Below, one piece after another: positions 1-10,020 of a stretch of DNA of 64,000 bases (position 1 is the stretch's first letter; the number at the start of each line of letters is the position of its first letter). The DNA comes from CAZHYV01 sp964537055 (GTDB taxonomy: Bacteria > Myxococcota_A > Polyangia > Palsa-1104 > JAEUJZ01). The position numbers and the translations under genes are program-made. The notes under the pieces were generated by a model. That model was not told the DNA's origin. It saw only the letters and a list, made by a program, of their open reading frames with translations, and did not search any database. The DNA lies in the NCBI GenBank assembly GCA_964537055.1, contig CAZHYV010000008.1, positions 120,666 through 184,665 on the forward strand, in the 5' to 3' direction.

Positions 1-43
1 TAAAAACAGATATGGAATGCTTTAGTGAGAAAAATTTGCCCAT

Positions 44-961
44 CTAAGACTGGTAAACAGCCATAATTTGTTTCAAAAGCGCAATTGCTTCTTCTTTAGG
101 TCGTTGGAAGGCATTTCTCCCAATAATGCTTCCAAAACCACCACCCTGACGAATTGCGTGGGTATCGGCAAGCACAGACTCTGGATCTTTGGCCTCGCCG
201 CCAGAAAAGATCACAATTCTTCTTCCTTGAAAGCAGCACTCGACCACATGACGGACACGGTCCGCCAAAGTATGAATCGCGGGTTTGTAGAGGTCGTATG
301 CTTTTTTGGCTTCCGGTTGTTCGATATATTCTCTGGGAAGCTTGACCTTGACAATATGGGCTCCAAGCTCCGCTGCAATGTGGGCAGAGTAGGTGACAAT
401 ATCAATGGCAAGTTCGCCCTCTTTGCTAATACCAGATCCTCGAGGATAGCTCCATACGACGACGGCCAAACCGTTTGCCTTTGCTTCTTCCGTAAGTTCC
501 CGAAGTTCTTGATACATCGTATTTCTTTCAGAAGACCCCGGATAAATCGTGTATCCAATCGCGCTACAACCAAGACGTAGTGCGTCTTTGACAGAACCTG
601 TCACGGCAGAACAAGGTTCCATCTTGGCCAGAGTATCACTATTGTTTAACTTTAAAATTAAAGGAATTTGGCCTGCAAAATTTCCAGCGCCGGCCTCTAA
701 AAAACCAAGCGGAGCTGCGTACGCGTTGCAGCCGCTCTCTATGGCTAACTGGAAGTGGTAATCTGGGCTCATGGCTGCTGGATTTGCCCCAAAGGATCGA
801 AACGGGCCATGCTCGAAACCTTGGTCAACAGGGAGAATCACAAGTCGCCCTGTGCCGGCCAAAGTCCCGTGATTTAATAGTCGAGCCAAATTAGTCAGTG
901 TGCCAGGGTTGTCCGACGGGTAATAAGAAAGGATTTGTTTGACCCTCGCGGTCATTTGCAT
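44..961 (-). CDS. fbaB: Class I fructose-bisphosphate aldolase (DhnA/FbaB type)
   Basis: The 305-residue product matches the DhnA-type class I aldolases that cleave fructose-1,6-bisphosphate through a lysine Schiff base in cytoplasmic glycolysis/gluconeogenesis. Visible marks are the early strand VILPVDQGFEHGP (residues 41-53), the phosphate-binding-type segment GYTIYPGSSE (about 136-145), SYPRGSG (171-177) and the strand HIVKVKLP (202-209), which should hold the Schiff-base lysine. Length is close to E. coli FbaB. It starts at ATG 961 and is monocistronic here, with a lipoprotein gene pointing away on the other side. Function is assigned from family resemblance. Confidence 0.88.
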   Translation of the reverse strand: MQMTARVKQILSYYPSDNPGTLTNLARLLNHGTLAGTGRLVILPVDQGFEHGPFRSFGANPAAMSPDYHFQLAIESGCNAYAAPLGFLEAGAGNFAGQIPLILKLNNSDTLAKMEPCSAVTGSVKDALRLGCSAIGYTIYPGSSERNTMYQELRELTEEAKANGLAVVVWSYPRGSGISKEGELAIDIVTYSAHIAAELGAHIVKVKLPREYIEQPEAKKAYDLYKPAIHTLADRVRHVVECCFQGRRIVIFSGGEAKDPESVLADTHAIRQGGGFGSIIGRNAFQRPKEEAIALLKQIMAVYQS

Positions 962-1257
962 AGTTGATCTCCTTGCTGAACTCTAGCATGAAAGAGCCAT
1001 TCTTAAAAAGAGATGTTAGTGTATCTTTTTTTCAAAGACAGTCTAGTCTGATTGCTTCTAATTTTGAGCGAACGGAGGCTCCAAGAAGCAAACACTCACT
1101 ACAATTCTTTCTATCAATCCCTTCACGCTGCAGAATCTCTTTCGAAGCATCATAATTTCTAACCACTTGGGCGAGCTTCCTAAGGAATTGGCTCTTTACG
1201 GCTTGACCAGGTGTACGAGTGGGGTATGATATGGAGGTAGATTACATAGAGGTCCCT

Positions 1258-1602
1258 ATGAAGCAGATAAAATTGATTGCCACGTTTGTTTGTAGTGTAA
1301 CAGTTCTTGGTGGTTGTGAAGGTGCGAATCAAAATGTCAAGCCTACGACACTACCAGCACCAGTAGCAAAGTTCTATCCTGAAGGCTATGCAACATACTA
1401 CTGTGGTCCGGAGGGGCAGAAAAGGGAAGAGGGCAACCAAGACATCCCCGATTCTTGGGTTGTTCAGGTTTGGCCAAATGGTTCGGAAGTCATCGTTCGA
1501 GGAACTGCGGGAAATTGTAGCGGAAAGGTGACTTTCCCACCTGGTTCTAAAGTTGGCACCAAAATCGATTTTCCTACCCCCAAGATTTACGCCATGGAAT
1601 AA
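1258..1602 (+). CDS. Small exported lipoprotein, unknown function
   Basis: I start this 114-residue protein at ATG 1258, because MKQIKLIATFVCSV... then reads as a type II signal peptide ending in the lipobox VLGGC. A longer in-frame start at 1219 would add residues before the signal. An AGAGGT ribosome site lies a few bases upstream. The mature part is short and contains two cysteines (YYCGPEG, GNCSGK) that could form a disulfide. No family was recognised. Its neighbours are the aldolase and an FG-GAP lipoprotein gene on the opposite strand, so context says little. Confidence 0.65.
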   Translation: MKQIKLIATFVCSVTVLGGCEGANQNVKPTTLPAPVAKFYPEGYATYYCGPEGQKREEGNQDIPDSWVVQVWPNGSEVIVRGTAGNCSGKVTFPPGSKVGTKIDFPTPKIYAME

Positions 1603-1651
1603 AAAAAAGAAGCACCGATAGCGAAAGGGACTGGGGGACTTATCAGGCTTA

Positions 1652-3118
1652 TTACAAAGACTGATTGAGGTAAACTTGGACTTTATCTCCCGTCGTAAGG
1701 GCTACATCGGGCTTGCCGTCTGAGTTGATGTCACCTACAGCCATTGAAAATACTCCTTTTAGGGGACTTCCCGCAAGCTGCGCTCGGGTACTCTTATTGA
1801 GGGTATCAAACTTTCCGTTCTTTTGATAACGTACCCAACCAATTTCTTGCGTAAGGCCAGTGTTTTTATCTTGCAGTGCTAGGACAAGGTCCGGGTATCC
1901 GTCTTGGTCTATATCGTATAAAGAAAACCCTGCAATGGCAGTTACGTTCTTTTTAAGCCCCTCTTGGCCGGCTTGAGCAGCTTCATTGGCAGCTTGAGTA
2001 AGCTGTTCATCCACTTTTAACTCTGTTCCTGTCCAGCGATAAATGTAGATTTGATCCATCTCATCAATGCCGACTGCATCAAGCCAATAAACATCCGTAG
2101 AGTCCTTGGTAGGTTTGCGATCAAGCTCTATATGCTGGGCCTGTAGGAAACGCAATCTTTTTGGAGTTGTTAAGGTAGAAAGGGGCTTATATTGAAAAGT
2201 TTTTTCATCAATAGTGAACGTATGAATGTTCGTGGAGACCATCAGCAACTTCCTTGATGTAAAGGGGTCGATGGTAACAAGATAAGGATTCGCTGGAGCT
2301 ACGTCGGATATGTGCTTAGAAGGCTCAGAAACCAGGGGAGGGAAGCTAAAGACGGTGAAATAGGGGCCTGTAGGATTAGGCCCTTGCCACCTGTACTCGT
2401 ACGCAAGGGAAAGGCCAGGGGAGATTGCAAAGAGTCCTCGGAAGTCATTCCTCATCTCGGTAGCGACAGGGGGCTTGAATGTATTGTCAAGTAGTAGCAA
2501 GCGATTGGCACCATCGTAATCGTACTTCGCTAAAATACGTTGGTTGGTCCCTTCGTCTTGTTCTGTTACAAACAGGCTCGATGCAACAGCGTTGCTCTTA
2601 GGCGGAAGCATTTGTAGCTGGGTCGAGGAACGAGAGGCTTGGTAAGATATAGGGGCAATGCTTGCGCTTTGTTCAGCATCTAGCTTTGGCGGGGTATAGA
2701 CGAACGTATCAAAGGACAGCAAGAGCTTTGGGCCCATATAGATCCGAATGGTCGCTGGCCCTCCAGTTGGAAAAGATTCTGGATGGTTGATTTTAACCTC
2801 CAGCCTCATTCCTGAGCCATCAGGTTCCTTCGTCATCGAAAGAATACTCAGTTGAACTGCTGTCGTCGTGAAAGTTTTGTCATTCTGCACCGTAAGAACG
2901 ACTGTGGGTTGAATTTTTATCTCAGGCTCCAACCCTTGAATTACCCAAGACGTGGAACCTTCTCGAGTAATTTTTGAGATAGGAGTGATGACGGCTAACG
3001 GACTGCAATCTTGTCTGGTTGGGTCTTTTGCACAAGGGGGTGTACATTGGAAAAGGGGAAATAAGAATGAAAGCAGCCCATAACAAAGACTTTTACGGAA
3101 GTAGATTAAGCTAGGCAC
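1652..3118 (-). CDS. Lipoprotein with FG-GAP/VCBS-type repeats
   Basis: A 488-residue exported protein. The N-terminus carries a hydrophobic signal ending LFPLFQC (lipobox Cys near residue 25). The middle is beta-rich. The C-terminal 90 residues contain two integrin-like calcium-loop motifs, DIDQDGYPDLVLA and DINSDGKPDVALT, typical of FG-GAP/VCBS propeller blades. Such proteins sit on the outer surface or in the periplasm and often mediate adhesion or binding; no enzymatic motif is visible. The gene downstream on the same strand, after about 75 bases, is another large exported protein. Confidence 0.75.
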   Translation of the reverse strand: MPSLIYFRKSLCYGLLSFLFPLFQCTPPCAKDPTRQDCSPLAVITPISKITREGSTSWVIQGLEPEIKIQPTVVLTVQNDKTFTTTAVQLSILSMTKEPDGSGMRLEVKINHPESFPTGGPATIRIYMGPKLLLSFDTFVYTPPKLDAEQSASIAPISYQASRSSTQLQMLPPKSNAVASSLFVTEQDEGTNQRILAKYDYDGANRLLLLDNTFKPPVATEMRNDFRGLFAISPGLSLAYEYRWQGPNPTGPYFTVFSFPPLVSEPSKHISDVAPANPYLVTIDPFTSRKLLMVSTNIHTFTIDEKTFQYKPLSTLTTPKRLRFLQAQHIELDRKPTKDSTDVYWLDAVGIDEMDQIYIYRWTGTELKVDEQLTQAANEAAQAGQEGLKKNVTAIAGFSLYDIDQDGYPDLVLALQDKNTGLTQEIGWVRYQKNGKFDTLNKSTRAQLAGSPLKGVFSMAVGDINSDGKPDVALTTGDKVQVYLNQSL

Positions 3119-3194
3119 GACATAACTCCTTTATTTTTCTATTTTTCCTGTAAGTACTATGAAGGAGTAGGGAGGTAAAGAGAATTTCAAGAAT

Positions 3195-4754
3195 TTATTT
3201 GGTTATAATAAAATCATAAGGTTGCAATGGAGACCGTCTATAGATTACTAGCATAGGAATTGACCTATCTTCTTCAGAACCATCATCATTTCTCGTTGTG
3301 CCCACCATCCAAACATAATCATTAGAGAATATCTTCACGTCGGACACTGAAAATACGTGAGATAGCATCGAGCTGAGATGCATTTCGATAGTGCCGTGTG
3401 GGGTAGATTCCTGAAAACCTACGCAGGGCTCGCCGGTATTTTGGCGGCGACACATCCAGATTAGAGTATCGTTTGGGTTATTATCCACATCTGCAATCGT
3501 AGAGTTTAAAGCAAGATAGATATTTTCTCCATGGAGTATAACCTTAGAGACATAAACAGCTTCTCCTTCAAAAAGATGACTAATCCATCCGGGACCTGAA
3601 AGATTATGAACGGCTGGTTTTACGTTTGCATAGAAATTTTGAGCAAGGCTTCCGTCTTTCTGAAAACGCCACACAATCAAAAGATCCTCTTCATAGAAAA
3701 TATTCAACATATTTCGATCTTCGACAGGTTTCAAAAGCTCTTTTTGGCTGCCTTTTACAGCTTTCCCAATAACGAATAAGTCGCCTTGTTGGTTAAACAA
3801 CAAATTCTCAATTTCTAAAAAAGAAAATCCTTTCAATGCTAGCTTTAATCCACCGCTCTTGGTTAGAACAAAATCATTTTTTTCCAAAACGGTATTAGGT
3901 AAGGCTTTTCCCTCAGCAGTGTAACGAACAAGGAATGTTTCATCGGTGTTTGAACGATCGGGGATATTATGATGCAGCGTGGTATAGTAAGAAAGCGCAA
4001 TTTCTCCATTTTCTCTCACTGCTAAGGCAGAAACCCCACCCAGATCGTGTCCACGATCAATGATAAGTGTTCCTTTTTCTCCAAACGCTCTATCTAAAGT
4101 ACCATCTCGACGATACATTTGAAGAACAAGTACAAAGTTTTTAGCAAATACGAAGGTTTCTTCCTTAGGAAGTTTTTTTGTATCTGTTATCCTGCCAGCC
4201 ACTAGGTATCCGCCAGACCCTTTTGCTTGCATGGCAAGTGCTTGCAGCTCAATAGCTTTGTTTTTATACTTTGGCTCTATTGGGCCACTCCGGACGAGAT
4301 TGCCTTCTTTTGTAAAGGGCATAAGATAATATTTGGTTTTAGCGACCTTTGTAATTAGGGCAAAGGAGCCATCGCTCTGTCGATCGACCTGCTTGACTAC
4401 CCCCTTTACCTCAGAAGTTGATGCTTTCGCGAAAGCTTTTTTCAAATCACAAGAGGCAGGCTGACAAGCGCTTAGATCAAGCTTATGAAGGTACGAACGT
4501 AAAGAAGAAGGATGCTTATCAACGTTATTAAATTCTTGTGAGCTAATAAAAATAGGATGAGATTCTTCTCCAACAATCCAGTGCTCTCCTTGCCAGGGAA
4601 GACGAATTTCCTCCACCTTGCTCGAAGGGGAAGGAGTTTTTGCCTCAGAGGAACGTTCTGTTGCAATTGCTTGATTTCTCCAGGAAATTTGAATGAAATA
4701 CATGAAAGCCAAGGTTAAGAAGATCGAGAGAAAACGAAGACGGCAGGTGTTCAT
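3195..4754 (-). CDS. Exported protein with delta-60-like propeller repeats
   Basis: A 519-residue protein with an N-terminal hydrophobic signal segment (about residues 6-25). The central part has runs such as RRDGTLDRAFGEKGTL followed by VSALAVRENGEIALSYY, resembling the delta-60 repeat of secreted beta-propellers found in many deltaproteobacteria. Two cysteine-bearing segments (LSACQPASC, WMCRRQNTGEPC) suggest disulfides outside the cytoplasm. No catalytic motif is visible. It starts at ATG 4754 with its promoter region facing the divergent lipoprotein gene at 4864. The delta-60 assignment is by eye. Confidence 0.6.
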   Translation of the reverse strand: MNTCRLRFLSIFLTLAFMYFIQISWRNQAIATERSSEAKTPSPSSKVEEIRLPWQGEHWIVGEESHPIFISSQEFNNVDKHPSSLRSYLHKLDLSACQPASCDLKKAFAKASTSEVKGVVKQVDRQSDGSFALITKVAKTKYYLMPFTKEGNLVRSGPIEPKYKNKAIELQALAMQAKGSGGYLVAGRITDTKKLPKEETFVFAKNFVLVLQMYRRDGTLDRAFGEKGTLIIDRGHDLGGVSALAVRENGEIALSYYTTLHHNIPDRSNTDETFLVRYTAEGKALPNTVLEKNDFVLTKSGGLKLALKGFSFLEIENLLFNQQGDLFVIGKAVKGSQKELLKPVEDRNMLNIFYEEDLLIVWRFQKDGSLAQNFYANVKPAVHNLSGPGWISHLFEGEAVYVSKVILHGENIYLALNSTIADVDNNPNDTLIWMCRRQNTGEPCVGFQESTPHGTIEMHLSSMLSHVFSVSDVKIFSNDYVWMVGTTRNDDGSEEDRSIPMLVIYRRSPLQPYDFIITK

Positions 4755-4863
4755 AAAGGAAACATTTCAAGAATCAATTTTTTTCGCAATAGATTTCTCT
4801 GATCCAAAGATCGGTTGAGAAAAAATGTGAAATCGGCTAGCCTGTCTTCCCGTAGGAGATTCT

Positions 4864-6699
4864 ATGCGCTTATTTCATCTTGTTGCTTCTGTCCTTTTCT
4901 TGGGAATCGTTGGATGTGCGGCAAAACAGCCTTTAGAGCAAACCCAATCTGAAGCAGCCTCTGCCCCTTCAAAAGGTTCCCCTGTAAACCAAGCTACCCA
5001 AAGTGGATCCGCATCTGGCGGTGGGTTGACCTATGTCAATTCGGTTCCTTCTAAACTAGGATCTGCATCCTCTATTCTTGGCTATCTTGGTGTGGCTCAG
5101 CCTGCAGAGCTTATCCGAGCCCTGGTACCCAAGGAAGAACAGAGGCGCTTTTTATCGCCTACGCAGTTCCAACCAAAGTTGCCTGCAATCGTATTTATCT
5201 TTGGTCCTAAGGCAGGCATAGAGAAGTTTGATGATTCTCCTGAGAAGATGCTAAAGCAATGGAACCTTGCTTTTTTCCTTCCTTTCCAGCCTAACAGTGA
5301 CATTGCCAATAAGCTGTTTGAGCGCATCGGGACAGAGTTTCCTCAGAAGAAGCTGGTTCCTTTCCAAGCTTCGTTAGAGCCAGGTTCCCCCGAAGGAATC
5401 ATGTTGGTACTCGATGATGAATCTGCGTCGATCATGGAATCTCAACGTACATCAATGCAATCAGTGATTCACTCAGTGGCTACTGAAAACTCTTACCCAA
5501 GCATCGTTTTGCACACAGATGTAAATATTATCTATGAACGCTTCTCCAAACAGATTGAAGAAGCCATCATCAAATATGTACGAAAAGATATAACGAAAGC
5601 TCGCACGTTAAGATACCCTGAAGAGCAAGAGCTTGCCTCCAAAGTAGAGTCTCTGTACACAAAAAAATACATGAAAGAGATCTCGCAAATTCAGGCGATC
5701 GATCTTCGATTTGATCTTACCTCAGAACTTGCTCAGCTGTCGTTTTCGATACAGAACAGATCGGATGCACCCTTTGAGCAATTTCAAGAAACTTCGGTAG
5801 GAAACCTTCTTGAAAGGTTGCCCGAAAATTCTGTGTTTCGCGCCCAAATAAACGTTGGTTTTCCTTTGCAGCTTTCTTGGTTATCAGAGTTGGAGAAACT
5901 TCAATCTCAGACTCAGGACGAGGGTTTAAGAAGATGGCTTCTCCGGCTAGAAAGATGGACTTTTTTACCAAAGGCCTGGGCTCCTCTGGTTGAGGGAATG
6001 TCTATGGGGGCAGCTTTAGGTTTTACTGAGAAAGAAGCAACATTTCATGGAATTCTCCATCCTAAAGATCCTGAAGCTATGATGTCTCAGCTTATCCAAA
6101 CGATACAAGACCCTAAGCTTCAGTCCTTAAAAGATCCTGTAAACTGGCTCCTAAAATCCCTAAATATTGCCTATATTCGTATCCAAGATGCCTCTGCCGG
6201 AGGATCGGTAAAACCTTTATTTTATTCAGATATTAAAGAGACTATCGATAGGATAAAAGAGAAAGAACGGTGGTTACGGAAGGAAAGAAAAATGGATGCG
6301 GCGCTTAAGCAGAAAATCGTGACCCATCCTAGTACTCTGTTTATTACAAGAAAAAATGATGAAATCTTCATTTCTTATTCTACGAAAGATCCTAAGAACT
6401 GGACCACACCGTGGGCATTTGGAAAACAGTCGATAGGAAAATCATTAGACTCGCCTAGATCTCCTTCTCAATCGGGATGGTTTTACGGAGATTTTTCTCT
6501 ACTCAACTTTGTCCGTAGTGGAGGCGATTTAACCCCTATTAGATTTTTCATTGCCTCTTTACCTGAGGAGTTTACAAGACTTACCTTTCATACAAGCCAA
6601 AATGTCCAAACAAAAACGGCTGCCATGATGATAAGAATCCCTAGACAGCTGCTGAATGCTCTGATCCATAAGGATCCTTCGGGGGCATTAGACGAGTAA
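4864..6699 (+). CDS. Large lipoprotein of unknown function
   Basis: A 611-residue protein starting MRLFHLVASVLFLGIVGC, a clear type II signal peptide with lipobox GIVGC. A low-complexity Ser/Ala/Gln-rich linker (about residues 20-55) follows, as in lipoproteins that reach away from the membrane. The rest is globular without a motif I recognise. TAGGAGAT lies just before the ATG. It is divergent from the delta-60-like gene and convergent with the copper cluster. Confidence 0.65.
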   Translation: MRLFHLVASVLFLGIVGCAAKQPLEQTQSEAASAPSKGSPVNQATQSGSASGGGLTYVNSVPSKLGSASSILGYLGVAQPAELIRALVPKEEQRRFLSPTQFQPKLPAIVFIFGPKAGIEKFDDSPEKMLKQWNLAFFLPFQPNSDIANKLFERIGTEFPQKKLVPFQASLEPGSPEGIMLVLDDESASIMESQRTSMQSVIHSVATENSYPSIVLHTDVNIIYERFSKQIEEAIIKYVRKDITKARTLRYPEEQELASKVESLYTKKYMKEISQIQAIDLRFDLTSELAQLSFSIQNRSDAPFEQFQETSVGNLLERLPENSVFRAQINVGFPLQLSWLSELEKLQSQTQDEGLRRWLLRLERWTFLPKAWAPLVEGMSMGAALGFTEKEATFHGILHPKDPEAMMSQLIQTIQDPKLQSLKDPVNWLLKSLNIAYIRIQDASAGGSVKPLFYSDIKETIDRIKEKERWLRKERKMDAALKQKIVTHPSTLFITRKNDEIFISYSTKDPKNWTTPWAFGKQSIGKSLDSPRSPSQSGWFYGDFSLLNFVRSGGDLTPIRFFIASLPEEFTRLTFHTSQNVQTKTAAMMIRIPRQLLNALIHKDPSGALDE

Positions 6700-6835
6700 G
6701 TTTCCGAAAGAATGCGTGCAAGAAGCCCCCAATGCCCTGCTCATCAGTGCCATTCTTGCCAGCGTCTTTGTAGAGAATCCTCTGCGCGCGCATGCTTGCC
6801 TATCTTTAGACCGGGGGAACATGGCCGCTGTTTGG

Positions 6836-8140
6836 CTAGGGTCCTATGATTTTTTTAACCATCGTTTCCATAGGATATTGATAATCGCCCGGGTCTTCAT
6901 AGGTTGAGATTCCTTCCCGAATTTTTACCACGGTAAACATGCCTCCCATGCCCACTGAACCAAAGGGACCACGTCCCGCCATCATCGGGACCCAATTTTG
7001 GGGTCCTCCCATATGCATGTCTCCCATCTCTCCCATGCCTTGTTCTCCCATACCCATATAGCCAGGGAGAAGCCTTTGAATCTTTTTCTCTGTGTCTCCC
7101 TGTCTGACCCCGAGCAGATTGGGAACCTCATGTGACATCTGATTCATGGTATGGTGGGTCTTATGACAATGAAAGGCCCAGTCCCCAGGGTTGCTTGCAA
7201 CAAACTCGATATCTCGTGTGCTGCCTGGAGGAACGTTGACCGTCGTTTCAGGCCATCGCGCGGATTTTGGAATTGGACCGCCATCGGTGCCGGTGATCCA
7301 GAACGAATGTCCATGAATATGAATCGGGTGGCTGTCCATGCTTAGATTCCCAAGCCGGATTCGGACCCGCTGTCCTTGGCGAATGACCAATGGCTCAGTT
7401 CCTGGAAAGATGCGGCTGTTGAAAGTAAAGAGGTTGAAGTCTGTCATGATGTGTGGGTTTGGGGTCAAAGCCCCTGGAGGAACCGCCCACTCATTTAAAA
7501 AGATGGCAAAGTCTCGGTCTATCTTCGGCCGGCGAGGTTGTTTGGGGTGGATAATCAAGAAGCCATTCATGCCCATGGCCATTTGCAGCACCTCATCCGC
7601 ATGAGGGTGGTACATCTGGGTCCCATGTTGCCGAAGCGTAAATTCATAGGCATATGTCTCCCCTGGCTGAATGGCGGGTTGGTTAAGTCCTGAGACGCCA
7701 TCCATCCCGTTTGGCAGGATGACTCCATGAAAATGAATGGAAGTTGGCTCGGGAAGATGATTGGTGACAAGAATCCGGACACGGTCTCCCTCTACGGCTT
7801 CAATGGTAGGACCGGGGGTCTGCCCATTGTAGCCCCAGCAATTGATCACCATCCCTTTCGCGAATTCACGCTTCACAGGCTCGGCAATCAGATGAAATTC
7901 TTTTACGCCCCCTTTCATGATCCAGGGCAAGGTGCTTCCATTCGGAGTCACGACAGGCGTATACGAACCTTGTGTTGTTGCTTCCAAAGGGGACATCTTT
8001 GGAAGCGCTGGGTGAGAAGCAGGAGGTGCTGGGTGAGCTGGGTGAGCATGCTCTTCTGCTCGCGCTGTCCGATTCTTAGTAAGAAGCAATCCCCCTGCTG
8101 CAAGTGCGCTGTATTTTAGCATGTCTCGACGATTGATCAT
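6836..8140 (-). CDS. Periplasmic multicopper oxidase (CopA/CueO-like)
   Basis: A 434-residue three-cupredoxin-domain oxidase, expected to oxidise Cu(I) in the periplasm. The N-terminus has a Tat signal (NRRDMLKYSALAAGG), and the copper ligands are all recognisable: SIHFHG and MYHPHAD in the first half, HPIHIHGHSF and HCHKTHH near residues 270-330. The C-terminal segment (about 345-395) is rich in Met-Gly (MGMGEQGMGEMGDMHMGG), as in copper-binding insertions of cuprous oxidases. ATG 8140 overlaps the stop of the upstream TolC-like gene by 4 bases, so the two are translationally coupled in the copper operon. Confidence 0.9.
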   Translation of the reverse strand: MINRRDMLKYSALAAGGLLLTKNRTARAEEHAHPAHPAPPASHPALPKMSPLEATTQGSYTPVVTPNGSTLPWIMKGGVKEFHLIAEPVKREFAKGMVINCWGYNGQTPGPTIEAVEGDRVRILVTNHLPEPTSIHFHGVILPNGMDGVSGLNQPAIQPGETYAYEFTLRQHGTQMYHPHADEVLQMAMGMNGFLIIHPKQPRRPKIDRDFAIFLNEWAVPPGALTPNPHIMTDFNLFTFNSRIFPGTEPLVIRQGQRVRIRLGNLSMDSHPIHIHGHSFWITGTDGGPIPKSARWPETTVNVPPGSTRDIEFVASNPGDWAFHCHKTHHTMNQMSHEVPNLLGVRQGDTEKKIQRLLPGYMGMGEQGMGEMGDMHMGGPQNWVPMMAGRGPFGSVGMGGMFTVVKIREGISTYEDPGDYQYPMETMVKKIIGP

Positions 8141-9267
8141 GAGGTTCCTCCAGAGCTTGGATCATTTACCAAAGTAGATGAGGCTTCCGGGAGAACGCTC
8201 CCCAAAACCCGCTCGAGCTCGAGTCGAGCCATAAAGTAATCTCGCAGTGCTTCTAGGTATGCTTGGTACGTGGTGATTTCGTTTTGCTTAGCCGTAAGGA
8301 GCTGGTACACCCCAAGCAGCATGGCATTGTACTGCTGTTGCGATAAAGCCACCATGCGTTCTTGTAGCGGTAATAACGTGGTTTGATAATATTCAACGGA
8401 AGCGCGTTTGGTGAGAAGCTGCATTCGAGCCGCCCTTGCCTCGGCGTGGATCCGAGTAGCAAGATCTTCTTCTTTGGGAAGATCAGGGAGGGGCTCCTTC
8501 AACGTCCATTGTGTCTGCTTTCCAAAAAGGCCAAGAAGCTGATTTAGGTGTTCTCGTGCTTGAGAAAGCCGGGCTTCATTTTGCAAAAGATCTAGTTTGG
8601 CTTGCGCATAGTGCGCCTGCTGATGGGCAGAATCCAGCTCATTTATATTTCCTACCTCTTGTTGTTTTTGAGCAAGTTCGGCCGCGGATTGTGCCAATTC
8701 GGTGACTCCTCGGCGCATCTCAACCAACTGTTGCAAAGTTTGTACGTGCAAAAAAGCAGACCTTAGCTCTGTACGAAAGGCAAAAATGGCATCAGTCACC
8801 TCGAATTTGATTTTGGCAAACTCGGCCTCTGCAAAGCGTTTCCGAAGAGGAAGAGTGAATCGATCCAAAAATTCCTGGATGAGAGAAACATCATTGCTGA
8901 GCCCAGCCTTTCCGAAGAGGGGAATTCCCAAGCCTAAGGTAAGAGACGGATTCTTTCGCAGGATTGCCTGGACCACCTTGGCCTGAGTCACACCCAGCCG
9001 TTCGTAGGTGGCTTGTAAACCTCGATTGTTGAAAAGCCCTATCTGCGTGGCAGAAGCCAAAGTAAGATCATGTTTTAACACTTGGTCGACCCAAGCATCC
9101 ACAGCTTCATCTTCTTTTGTGCCATTCTTCCAATGGATTTGTTCTGGCATTCGGGTACGTAAGGAGGCCGTCCCTTCAGGGAGCCCGGCGGTCTTGGAAT
9201 CTGTAACGCAGCCAGAGAAAAGAGAGAGCATTCCGATGCATATCGATAGTGAATTCTTAAGCTCCAT
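8137..9267 (-). CDS. TolC-like outer-membrane efflux protein (OEP family)
   Basis: A 376-residue outer-membrane factor with a lipoprotein signal (IGMLSLFSGC) and the long amphipathic helices of the OEP family, for example the heptad-rich stretch around LAQSAAELAQKQQEVGNINELD. It is somewhat shorter than typical CusC/TolC proteins (about 420-470 residues). It lies between an outer-membrane-like protein and the multicopper oxidase in an apparent single transcription unit with the copper ATPase, so a role in copper export across the outer membrane is likely. No membrane-fusion protein or CusA-type pump is present in the unit. Confidence 0.8.
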   Translation of the reverse strand: MELKNSLSICIGMLSLFSGCVTDSKTAGLPEGTASLRTRMPEQIHWKNGTKEDEAVDAWVDQVLKHDLTLASATQIGLFNNRGLQATYERLGVTQAKVVQAILRKNPSLTLGLGIPLFGKAGLSNDVSLIQEFLDRFTLPLRKRFAEAEFAKIKFEVTDAIFAFRTELRSAFLHVQTLQQLVEMRRGVTELAQSAAELAQKQQEVGNINELDSAHQQAHYAQAKLDLLQNEARLSQAREHLNQLLGLFGKQTQWTLKEPLPDLPKEEDLATRIHAEARAARMQLLTKRASVEYYQTTLLPLQERMVALSQQQYNAMLLGVYQLLTAKQNEITTYQAYLEALRDYFMARLELERVLGSVLPEASSTLVNDPSSGGTS

Positions 9268-9276
9268 ATTCTTTTC

Positions 9277-10020
9277 CTAGTGATGCTGGTGATCCGATCC
9301 CGTGGAATTCTCCACTTTGATTAGTTTTCGTGGATGGAAGATGAGACTCACAGACAGTCCAGCATTAAAACCTATCTTTCCATCCAGTTCAAACAAAGGC
9401 ATAGCAATGGGAGAAAGTTCCAAATCAATGTATTGGGAAAGATCGTAAAGGATCGCTCCCTCCAAGGGAATCGATAAATAATGATGAGCGGGGGGCACAG
9501 AAGTTGAGGGTGTATCATGCGAGGCCGTAGGAGGAAAAAAACCCACATACCCAAAGCCCACCTTAAATATGAGTCCCACACGTGTTGAGAGAGGAAACAG
9601 ATAACCAACTTTGGCCTCTGTTTCGAACATCGTACTATACGTAGAATTAAATATATAATGAATCCGAGTCAAACCTTCTATTACAAACTGGGCCTTTCTT
9701 CCCATAAACACAATGGCGCCCAGTCCGCCTCCCACGGTTTTAGGCTCGTTCAAAAAAGATCCAAAGTCAAACTTAAGCCCAAAATTGAGGCTGGGCTCGC
9801 TTAATTGCAGTCCTCGTTTTTCCATCTTGGATGGGTTTTTTGCCGTTTCTTGAGGGGGATGTTCTAAGTGCTTTTTATGGGTGCTCTCTCCATCTTGGCC
9901 CCAGGCAAAAGCGGCAAAAAGAAGTGGAAATAAGAAAGCCAAACCGGACGACTTCTTAGAAAAATTTTTTGGGAACAATATTGAGAACGATAGATAATGC
10001 AGCATGATAGCTCCTTTCAA
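9277..10020 (-). CDS. Probable outer-membrane protein of the copper cluster
   Basis: A 247-residue exported protein. After a signal (hydrophobic segment ending AFAWGQ) comes a charged His-containing stretch (HKKHLEHPPQ), then alternating beta-strands (GLKFDFGSF, AQFVIEGLTRIHY, FETEAKVGYLFPL, VGLIFKVGFGYVGF) consistent with a small beta-barrel. The end GSDHQHH could bind metal. ATG 10020 overlaps the stop of the upstream copper ATPase by 4 bases. Family unknown to me; a copper-related role is inferred from operon position and the histidines. ATG 10005 is an alternative start. Confidence 0.6.
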   Translation of the reverse strand: MKGAIMLHYLSFSILFPKNFSKKSSGLAFLFPLLFAAFAWGQDGESTHKKHLEHPPQETAKNPSKMEKRGLQLSEPSLNFGLKFDFGSFLNEPKTVGGGLGAIVFMGRKAQFVIEGLTRIHYIFNSTYSTMFETEAKVGYLFPLSTRVGLIFKVGFGYVGFFPPTASHDTPSTSVPPAHHYLSIPLEGAILYDLSQYIDLELSPIAMPLFELDGKIGFNAGLSVSLIFHPRKLIKVENSTGSDHQHH